This document shows positions 12,651 to 22,358 of a DNA stretch of 64,000 nt, one piece after another. Position 1 is the stretch's first letter; every line of letters begins with the position of its first letter. Made by a program: the position numbers and the translations under genes. This stretch comes from Pseudisothecium myosuroides (lineage: Eukaryota; Streptophyta; Bryopsida; Hypnales; Lembophyllaceae): the NCBI GenBank assembly GCA_951799445.1, contig OX637290.1:27026987-27090986 (forward strand), read 5' to 3'. Below the pieces are notes generated by a model. The model made no database searches and had not been told where the DNA came from. It saw only the letters and a program-made list of their open reading frames with translations.

Positions 12651-14270
12651 GCAGTAAGTCTCCAGAACCCAAACTTTCTCAAACAAGGCCAACCTGAGTG
12701 CCAAGCAATCGTCCAATTCTGACGACCTTAGTACTAACTAACTGGCCCCGTTCCAGCGCTTTTCTTCAAGAGTTTGCAGGCTCCACTGCGAGTTTGTTTG
12801 CTTTTAGTTTTAGAGTTCCGTGTCTAAGCTCAAGTTGTATTGTGCGCTTCGTGAAGCAACTTTTGCAAGTGACGATGCACGTTTCAAGTTAGAACTGCAC
12901 GTTTGAACCCTGGTTTCAAGTTGGAGTGCATTTTGTTTTACTCTTCAGATCACTCAGTTGGATCATTTGCTTAGCAAATCCTAGGAAGTAGCTTCTGAAG
13001 GAGATTGTCTATAACAAGTTGTCTCAGATTTCCTTCTTGAATACTGTTGGTTTAGAAGACCGGTTCATTTGCGTTCATGAAGCCTAGAAACTCTATGGTG
13101 GTTCTTGAATACAGTCAGTTTAGAAGACAGGTTCATTCAACGTCTTCACTTGGTTTAGAAGACAGGTTTGAGAAACTTCCGTTCTTATGTGCTGCCGTGA
13201 ACCCTTATTTCCAACCTGGTCCAAGAGATCGTCAGGACTACATTCTAGAGAAGTGAGTCATTAATGAAATTTGCCGTTGAAGTGTCGGTCCTTGTTGAGA
13301 TGCGCGCTTAGGACCCTTGAACTGCAGAAGTACAGACTGCAACGCTTAGTTTTGAATGATTGTGATGATTTCTCATTTTCTGTTTTGCACTATACCATTC
13401 TTGGCTTCGTATGGTTTAGGGTGATTGCATGAAAGACCGGTACTGAAACTTTGTCACAAAGCAAGTGCGGAAGCTTCCTTTTGCTATAACTTTTGCAGCA
13501 TGACTCGCATGAACTTGAAACTTTTATTGGAGATTCTTCTCTTGAGATTAACCATATCTCATATTTTTCAGAAATTTTCAAAAATCACTTTATATTTAAA
13601 AATCATTTAAACTAATATGTCACGTTTTGAGTTTTATGGGTTTTTAATACTATGGAGTACCCAAATTTAATGATTTGGATCTGAAATTTCTATGGTCTAT
13701 TCCCATAGTAGGAAGTCATGTTCCTACCAAGGGGCATTAAAAAATATTATATTTTATGTCCTCGACGTCCATGCAAAGAAGGCTCCCTTCCGCGCGCAAT
13801 TTTGAATGTTGAAGATGGTTTCAAGATAAAAATTTTTGGTAAAATCTCTTCAATATAAAGTCTTTCCAAATGTCCAATTTTTAGTTTATTTGAAAATTGC
13901 TTTTCCTATTTTGTACAAATTAAAACGTCAAACTATGTATTTTCTTCAAAATTTCAGCTTACACTTTTTTGTGAATAACTTTTTACCTAGATTTTTTTTT
14001 GGTTTGAAATTTTGGTGATATGCTATTTATAGTGTTATACTAATTATCCTTATTTTATTTTATTTTAAAAAATTCATACGCAAAAAGCTCATAGTACTGG
14101 GAGTACTAGCCGAAAACAGTCAAAGTGGAACAAAAACAACCAGTCATTCATGCAATCACCCTTTAGTAATAGTGACGTTATTCTATACTTAGTTTAAATA
14201 CGAATTGTCAGGAATTGCCATTGCGTTCATTCATATGTGATTGAATGAGGTGTTGGAAGTCCAGCAATGT
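12651..14270. other. Intergenic, no gene recognised
   Basis: Short repeats of the phrase TTTAGAAGACAGGTTCATT occur around 13050-13160. The 20-mer shared with 4020-4039 is at 13234-13253. The rest is AT-rich sequence without coding character. Confidence 0.45.
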
Positions 14271-15482
14271 TTTGGGAGATCTCTCGTTGCAAACCTGAAT
14301 TCTGGGTGTTCTGTTGCTCTTGAAGGTTAGTTACTACAAGAGCAGCTGCTATTCATTGGGCGTGCACTCCAATTGAGAACGATGGCAAGCCACTCGTCGC
14401 AGCCGGCAGTAGAGCTCCCGATGTGGGACAACCCGTAAGTTCCCGGTACACTTTAAATTGTTTGCCATTTTTGTTTCAATCAGTCCCTGACGTGATTGAA
14501 TACTTCTGCCATTTACAAGTGTCATAAACCGATCGAGTTGCTTCCATTCCATTCCTCAAAATATTACTAGATTAAAATTCATTGCATAGGAGATGCAGGT
14601 TGGAAGTAGGAGGTACGAAGTATGGCAGTAAGACTAGCGTATTCCACATTACTGCAAAGTAACCCAGAATGAAGCTGTGAAGATGATTGATGTCAAATGC
14701 CCTAGCATACGGACAATTCATATGGATGCCCTATTACAGGAAGCCAGTACCAAACCCTCGCCAAACTGAACTTGAAACCTCAAATGTAGGGTGAAATGAA
14801 ACAATAGAATGTAGGCAGAGCTTTCATTGTCTATATGCATCGGGAGATCTCTCTTAACCAACCATATTCCAGGTCGTCTGCGTAGAAATGCCTAGCTTGC
14901 AGGGTCCAAATAATCAGGTGATCTCCCGAAACTCCGGACTAAAGAGCAGTCGAATGATCGGGAGATCTCTCGATAACATGCCCTGCTTGATAGAACCAAC
15001 GTCAGGGTCGTTCTAGAGAAGTCCGTAACGCCAAGGTCAAGTAGAGGTCATCGAGAGATCCCCCGGTAGAGACACATCAGAACTACGTAAGGGCTCCAGA
15101 ATAACCGCAGACCTGATAGATGGAAACAGCGTGCAGTATGCACGTAATCGGGAGATCTCCCGATTTCGCCATTGATGGTCGAAAGCTGTAAGTAGTCTGA
15201 ACTAACCAGGACTAGAGGTGGCCGTTATAGGGACTGATCACAACAAACTGATATAAGGCTATCGAGGGATCCCCCGATTTGTTGATCTTGCATTATAGTT
15301 TGCAAATAGAATTTGATCCTTAACCTTATGAACAGCTACTAGGTAATTCTCCATAGAATCGAGAGATCCCTCGATTATTATAAAACAAGACACCAGGAAT
15401 ACCTTTCTAACAAAACTATGTAACACGGTGCAGGAACAATCAAACTCGTGATATTCCAACTAATGTGTCCCCCAAAAGGCTG

Positions 15483-18400
15483 ATGGCGTTTGTTGACTCC
15501 TGGGTACACGAATTCAAATACAAAGGGGTTCGTAAACCAGTGACTGTATTCCGATGCTGCAATAAAGTTACACTTTGGGGCATTGATTGGAAGGAGGACA
15601 GCGGGAACGTTACGATCATTCCAAAACTCATGTACCTCCAGCGGAAATCTCCAGAGTCCGGGCTAGACGTGTTGGAGATACAAGGACTGGATGTCAAGTC
15701 CGCACTCCTCGTTGTTCAGGAGAAAGTGGCCAAGTCTGACGTTTCACTCACATACGGGTTGATCCTTGACTATTGCCTAATCAATCAGGATCTGTGCAGA
15801 AATGTTCTCGACAAGGGATACCTCTATTCGACAGATGATGAGATGGTGTGGATCCCCGAAGAAATGGAATCCTAATGGGATATCATAGATATCGATCGCA
15901 TGGAAGCGATTTCCAAGAACAAAGCTGTTGTAGTAACTCCAGCGGCATCTCCAACGAAGAAGGGAAGAAAATGGAAGTCCATGGTTGGAGCACCAGGCGA
16001 TGAGGCCTGTATTGAATCTGATGTAAAAGGCACCCAGGCCAAAGTAGCGAAGACAATTACGATAGAGAAATGTGTCATTATGATGGATTCAGAAGTGAAG
16101 AAGCTGAGCAAACCGCAAAAATTAGCAATGAACCAGCTCTACAAGAAGGTATTTGGTGCAATGTATAGATGGGGCCGGAAACCACTGGCGGGCGAAAGTG
16201 GTGAACCAATGCAAGTGCATTATAAGTATTTGCACAAAGCACCTCCAGGTCAACTCGTCTACCGAGGGATAATGAAGGAGAGGCTGGAGGGAATCACCAA
16301 CCAAGTGCGTATTGAGGCGGATTATCAGTCCGAGAAAAGATACATCACTGTTCTTCCTCTTAAATTCGGTCCACACATAGGCGAGGATGGCAAAGAAGTT
16401 GCCCAGTTCTATGATGCACCACCAAGCAAAGACATACTAACGAGGACATCATCATACTACATAATTGGAGGACAGCACACTGTGGAAGCGCACAAGAATT
16501 TAGTGGAAAGCGGGGAGATTCCGGAGTGCGATAGGGCGGAAGCATCAACCTTCAGTATTATTCCCATCTGGGAGCCGGTGACTCACGATAACGAGAATCT
16601 GGTATTTCTCTCTCGGGTACTGAACCAGAATATCGTTGGAGTGCAGAAAGAGCAGTGCTTCACCGAGCAATTGAAGAACGCACGGGTTAAGTGGACGGAC
16701 ATGGGACGACCGCAGCTAGCGCTTGGTGGAAGAATGCATTCCAAAGAATACCTTGTAAGCTCTACGATCTGCTTAGGCCTTTAATAGATTTAGACCTCTG
16801 ATGAATGTTGTAGTGTGTTCTGTGGTGCCTTCCTGAATCGAGAGATCCCTCGATCTGAAAATGTTGACACAGTGTTCTTCTGCTCTGCAAAACAGCTAAC
16901 AACAATTGTTATTTTTTCGCAGAGGTTCGTCTCGGTCATGTCCACAATCTTCACTGCGGTAAAGAACAACGATGCTGCGGACCTAAAAATTCCGCTCGTC
17001 TTCTTAGAAAACGACGCCGATGTCGCCAAATGGATAAAGATTGAGAAGGATTACATGCAAGGACTCCTTCCAGATAGCTCGGGTGAGTATGGTGGAAAAG
17101 CGAACCGCAAACCCCTCTCACAATTCGACTTCAAGCCGTTATATGGCCAGCGTCCGGAAGACATTAATTATCTCGCCAGTCTAGTTTAGAAGAAGGAGGT
17201 GTCTGTAAAGAGCACAAAGGCAAAGGATTTGATGGAGCAAATTATCACTCTTCCAGCTGCAGGTTCAAGGGAGAGGTTGGTACGAGCCATGAAGAACAAG
17301 CTGATGTGCCAATTTAAATGTCACCCGCTTCCTAGCAAGAGACCGGATTATGTCCCATACACTGCATATGCGTGGGAGGAATTCGCAACTGAAATGAAAA
17401 TTACCCGTCGAGAACTAGAACTCTGGGTCGATAAATCCGTGGCGAGTGCGGAAGGATTGAAGTGGTTAACTGAGCAAACCCGATCTCTGAACAAGACATA
17501 CGACTCGGCGACTTGTCCTAAAATCGTGAGAGAAATGTGGACTCTGTTCATTGATGCGAATGCCGAGGATGATGTGGTGGAGGCCATGGCGTCAGCGTTT
17601 AGTGAGAGTTATTTGTGCATGACCATGGACGAAAACGTGTAGAATATTAGCGCCATTCTCGCGAATCCTGTTGTAAAGACTTGGCGTGGGGAAGGAAAGC
17701 AGCATATCTACATCTGGTTTCTTTTTGAAGCTTCGTCTACTGGGTCGCGGGGAAAAAACTAGAGGATCGGAAACTTCGTAGATTATTTGACGCACTTGAG
17801 TTCACTGATTCAAGTCAGAATTTATTAGCCAGGTCCCCAGCTGTTCTCTTTACAGATGCAGAAGGTTTCCACGAGATCCTCTCTCACCTGGATAGGCGTA
17901 GACGAGAGAAAAAAAGGGTTTGGGACTACCACGTCGTTCATTATTTTCCTGCTTCCTCGAACGGTTTCCCAAAGCCTGCTGCCGGAAGTCGATTCGACGT
18001 CATCGTTGTATACTTGTTTGGATTCAACAAGGGTCAAAGTTCTCAAGACTGCTTTTCCAGTTTTTTCCCGGGGTCCAAACCCATGAAGCCATTCTACGTT
18101 GCAGAGGATATGCGGGATGTTTACACATATTGCACTATAACAAAACATGGTAAAAAAGAACCGCACTCAAAATCGAGTGCGGTTCTTTTTGCCACCGTTC
18201 TGCGCAGTCCCACTACGACTGCAGAATCTTCTTTTTGGATTTCTGACCTCAATTTTTCGAATTTTTGGGCGTGTGATATACCATCGGAAAGGTATTTTCA
18301 AGACCTTTCCAATGGTATATTACACGCCCAAAAATTCGAAAAATTGAGGTCAAAAATCCAAAAAGAAGATTCTGCAGTCGTAGTGGGACTGCGCAGAACG

Positions 18401-19697
18401 GTGGCAAAAAGAACCGCACTCGATTTTGAGTGCGGTTCTTTTTTACCATGTTTTGTTACAGTGTTGGAAGCGACTCAGAGTGCCTTGGACGAGGGTCACC
18501 ACTCCTGTTGCACTACTTCGAGATCACATTGTTGAGGACATGGTTCTTGTTAATATCAACGGAGGTTCCGAGATTAACTACTTGGGCGCGGTATGTCCTG
18601 TTTTGAAGCCCTGTGTTTTCTCTATCGGGAGATCCCCCGTTGGCTGTTTCTTCCCATGTAGTACAGAACAAGCATAACTAATATATTCTTCTTGAGATTT
18701 TTTCAGTGCTGCCGTGCGAAGGTCTTGGAAATAATTGACTCCGAGGATGTGGAGCCAACAAAGTTGGTGGCTAAGCAGGTTTAGGAAGAGTTCAATACTA
18801 AAGGGACTGACAATGAGTCGGAAGATGTTGAAGAAGAAGATGCGGAGTCGGGTGAGACATCGGAGCCGTCAGATGTGTCGTACACAGAGACGAGCAATGA
18901 CACACGGAATCCACCAATTCCACTGAAGGTTTGTTTTCGTGTCCTTGCACCGAGAGATCTCTCGATTCTGTCCTGCTCTCCCTTTTCTTCTGTTCCATTG
19001 GTGATAGTTTAATGAATCCTCTTAATTATCGCAGGAGAAGTCCCCAGAACCAGTCCTTCCACCCAAGAGATTGAAGAACCCATCACTACCTAAAAGATCT
19101 GGTGCTTCTAATCCTCCGAAACGAAATATGAAGAAGAAGAGCGTCAATTCAATAGTCGACAGTGGTTCATTAAGTATTCACACACGGAAGAAATCAAAAC
19201 TTTCGGAGAAGCACATGCCACGGACGGAGATTGAGGGCAGTGAGGATAACTCGGGGGTTAGCAACGCTGCAGCAATTTTAGTATCGTGCTCCAAGGGAAC
19301 AGTACTTACTGGGCTTCCGGCTTCCCGTTCAGCACGGTCTGTGCATTTCGATCTGGAGGTTAGGCCTTCTGAAGAATTTGGAGGGATTGAATCTCAATCT
19401 CCTTCGGGGAATGAGCAACTACATCCTAAGGTATCGGGTGATCCCCTGATAAATTTGAACGGTAGACAAGTACCTGCACACCCAATGACGGATGAGGTTC
19501 GACAGGATACTTTGTCCGATTTAAGGGCTTTGAGTCCGGATGTTTCAACACCTGATGTGATAACGGAGGAGGAGGGCGTCTCAATCGTGGCACTTGAAAC
19601 TCCTATTATCAATATTGACGATTCAAAGGATTCGCAGGCGGCACTCATGGAGGGCGTATGCTCCGTAGTTATGGGAATTGATCAGGTCTGTGTATGA
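15483..19697 (+). pseudogene. Large ParB/Srx-domain-like protein gene, decayed
   Basis: The inferred exons are 15483-16754, 16923-18590, 18707-18928 and 19035-19697, with GT-AG borders and consistent phases. After an unrecognised N-terminal domain comes a ParB/Srx-like block: YYIIGGQHTVEAHKNL matches the G-x-H-R box II style, and LSRVLNQNIVGVQKEQCF the following helix. A later segment (KITRRELELWVDKSV) could be helix-turn-helix. The C-terminal part is acidic, then Lys/Ser-rich. In-frame stops lie at 15873 (TAA), 17187 and 17640 (TAG) and 18784 (TAG), and a frame change near 17730 precedes FVYWVAGKKLEDRKL. A foldback element at 18140-18456 interrupts the second exon. ATG 15483 was chosen as the first ATG in frame; an upstream exon is possible. 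A ParB-fold protein would be expected to bind CTP and DNA or act as a nuclease; that role is inferred. This copy is almost certainly dead. Confidence 0.62.
18140..18456. mobile_element. 317-bp near-perfect foldback MITE with TA target duplication
   Basis: The whole element is an inverted repeat centred near 18298. The two arms of about 158 bp differ at only a few sites, all transitions apart from the central loop. The ends read ACAAAACATGGTAAAAAAGA and its complement, flanked by TA on both sides. Just inside each end, GAACCGCACTC and GAGTGCGGTTC form a second, small hairpin, so the element carries hairpins within a hairpin. It sits in a coding exon of the ParB-like gene. Removing the element and one TA restores an open frame reading TYCTIQCWKRL. 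TA duplication fits the Tc1/mariner or Stowaway type; the family itself is not recognised. Confidence 0.9.
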
Positions 19698-20072
19698 AGA
19701 GTGGTTTGAGTTTTTTTTGTTTGGCCGACTGCAAATTTGGAATTCTGGGGCTGTCTGAGTAATCAAAAATTAGAGCACATTGAGGATGTCAGGCTTCCGC
19801 ACCGTTGTTTTTAACAGTCGAGGTTTGTTATCGGGCTGGGACAGGGTGTACTATCGGATTGTGGGGCTGAAATTGTGGTTGGAGCACAATCGGCTGAGAA
19901 AAGCGACGACGTTCAAGGAAAGGTGGCCGGAGTGGGTGTCGCTGCAGGTGCTTGAGGTGAAACAGACCATCTTTTTTAGCAGGATGTTTCTGCTTGCGAT
20001 TCAGGACATCTTGACGTCGTCTCTAACTAGTTCCAATTTTCGTCCTCTGCAGATTCTCTGCGGTATGGGTCG

Positions 20073-20702
20073 ATGGTACCAATGACAATAAAAGAGGTAC
20101 CGACCCGACGATATTCCGTGGTCCTTGACCTGAATGGAGTCTTGATACACAGGAATTTCTATTCGCGTAAATGTGTTGTAAAGAGAAGAGAGGGGTGCAC
20201 TCGCTTCCTTGATTGGTTGCAGACAAAGGCAGATGTTGCCTTCTGAAGTAGTGTTTTGAAACGTAATGTCAACTCACTATTAGATGAGCTTCTGGAGGGT
20301 GCTTCCTTTTTCCGTGGAGACGTCCTGGTTCTTACGCAGGGAGATTGCACATCGTCGTCCTATAGAAGCCAAGATAAGCCGAAGAAACCTTACTTCCTGA
20401 AGGATATGAAGGCTTTTGCAGAGATTACGGGTTTGGAATGTTTAGATTCCATTCTGCTTGTTGATGATAGTCCTTCTAAGAACCTTCTAAACCATGGTCA
20501 CAACGCCATTCATCCGCTATCTTGGTCTGGGAACACTGACAATTTCTTGATTGATCATCTGCTTCCTTAGCTTGAGTGTCTTTTTAATTCAAATGAACCT
20601 GTGCCGGTTTATGTTAAGAACAATCCGCTTGTTGGCTGTCAAAGTCCAATGGATCCGCTGTCCAGAGAGGCACGTGATATATTGAACGGTACCGATCGAT
20701 GA
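20073..20702 (+). pseudogene. FCP1/NIF-like (HAD phosphatase fold) gene, two nonsense codons
   Basis: The frame from ATG 20073 reads YSVVLDLNGVLIHR, the HAD motif I position, then CTRFLDWLQTKADVAF, a stop where the family has Trp (VAF-W-SS), then FFRGDVLVLTQGDC and ILLVDDSPSKNLLN, the DDSP-type motif IV. These are the landmarks of FCP1/SCP-type phosphatase domains. Motif I keeps the nucleophilic Asp, but the second Asp of DxDx(T/V) is Asn, so catalysis would be impaired even without the stops. Nonsense codons are TGA at 20244 and TAG at 20568; the frame continues afterwards to TGA at 20700. It lies just downstream of the ParB-like gene on the same strand, and palindromes follow at 20724. It may be a separate gene or a 3' part of the same transcription unit. 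Confidence 0.68.
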
Positions 20703-21862
20703 TAGTAATCCTCTATAAAGCTAGTCGGGAGATCTCCTGATAATGTTTTCCTGAGAACATGCTAGGGCTGGCAGCATGTATGCAGATTTATAGTACTGCT
20801 TGCAGCAGAATTTTTGTGATACTTGTAAGTTTACTTTTGGAAGATGTCTTCGATGTCAATATGTACACCTTTCGGATTTCCACCTTATTATAATTGAGTT
20901 TCTATATATATTTAGTTCATTCTTTTTTTTCTCCATATGGATGATCCTGAATTGTTGTGTCTGCATAGAGTCCCTGGGTTGTTGCTGTCTGCATGTTCTT
21001 TAATTTTTGTAAAGGATTTTTTGCTTCCATTATTGCGTTTGACTTATGTATTTCCTTAGCGATTTCGGAAGCCTTCAACTAATCGTTGTCTATGTCCCTT
21101 ATTGTTTTGGAAGTTTCCTTAATTCAATTTTCGATGGCAACAGTAGCGTAGGCAAATATTTATTTCTATTACAGTATTCATTAAGTCTTTGCAGTCAATA
21201 TTTATCGGGTGATCTCTCGATGATTGGAGGTGTTCTCTTTTATTTAGAATTCGCTGATGACTATGGTTCACGTGGTCCATTTTAATTGTTTTTACACGGA
21301 ATCAAAACAGAAACATTGTTGTCGTACTTGCTTAATTGTATGTTCCATTGTGTTTCTGAATTGGGGGGTTTTAGTGGTCTCCTTCGTTATTATCATAGTG
21401 TTTATAGGCAAGGAAGATGTAATCAAATTTGTGCATTTTAATTAGTGCCACTTACTTTGAAAGAAGTATTCTGAGTTGTCTTTTGTGGAATTCTGTGTAT
21501 TCGAGTTATACAAACTCTATATAAATCGGGAGTTCTCTCGATCATAGGATATCTTGCTGTGTATTTATTCTAATGTCTGAGGTTCACTTGGTCTCAGAAT
21601 AGTACTGAGTGAACCCGCTTTTCGGCCTTGGTTAGAAATGGTTTTTTGGTGGAGGACAACAACTACTGTTTGCACGTTGTTGTACATTTTTGTTTTCCGC
21701 TTACATTGTCATTGAAATCTTTTCAGTTGTCTTGGGGTTTATTTATAATGGCTTTGGCTTAAACCTTGTCTATATCTAATATCGTGAATTGTCTTGGTGT
21801 TTGAACGTGTGTTCTTCTGTATTTACTATTCACTGATGATTGAGGTTTAATGCGTCTTTGCA
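20703..21862. other. Non-coding spacer or intron inside the element
   Basis: AT-rich sequence between the two FCP1-like coding blocks. It holds palindromes at 20724, 21204 and 21525. No exon was recognised. A pyrimidine-rich stretch ending TTTGCAG just before 21863 looks like a splice acceptor, so much of this could be an intron. Confidence 0.45.
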
Positions 21863-22358
21863 GAAGGCGATGCTCGTTGTATTGACTGGTCCCTTATGCG
21901 TTGTGGGAACTATGATGAATATCCCTCAAGATATCAACATAATTGACCGTCAAGGCTTTGAGGACTTTTTTCAATATCTTGTTGAAAGTACTCACCTTGG
22001 CGTGTGGTCGTGCATGCACGTCCACACTTTGGCAATGCTTCTTCGACGTATTCTTCCGCTGAAGATTCGAAAGGTTTTTTTTTTCACTGCTGGTGCTTCT
22101 GAACCTGACAAGAAACATCCCTATCCGAATCGTCCACAGATGCTAAGGCATCTCTTAGATAATCCTGAACATCGGAGGGTTCTTTCGAACCAAACTATTC
22201 CAATGCTTGAGGTAGATCCTCTCAATTGGCATCATCCACGCGTAATAGGACCCGGGGTATGTGTAAGGGATGATGTAGATCTTATCCAATTGCAAAAACC
22301 CTACTATAGAGGACCAGAGTTAACTGTTAAAGGTTCACTCTACCATAAAATGGACTAG
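21863..22358 (+). CDS. Second, degenerate FCP1/NIF-like coding block
   Basis: An intact frame follows a splice-acceptor-like TTTGCAG. It reads AMLVVLTGPLCVVG where an FCP1-like domain would have its Asp-containing motif I (the Asp position is Thr), then RQGFEDFFQYLVESTHLGVW followed by SCMHVHTLAMLLRRI, which matches the family pattern of 'R-x-G-x-x-x-F-F...VGVWS'. Further on are PYPNRPQMLRHLLDNP and VRDDVDLIQLQKPYYRG. The resemblance to a HAD-like domain is moderate, and a catalytic role is unlikely. It ends at TAG 22356-22358. It could be a 3' exon of the preceding gene, a separate pseudophosphatase, or part of a tandem FCP1-like pair; its own start is not clear. Confidence 0.5.

Noticed and set aside
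18147..18449. Two almost identical 66-codon frames on opposite strands
   Set aside because: They are the two arms of the foldback element read from either end, not genes.
19780..20052. Open frame between the ParB-like and FCP1-like genes
   Set aside because: Composition and lack of any motif do not support coding; it may be intron or leader sequence of the FCP1-like gene.
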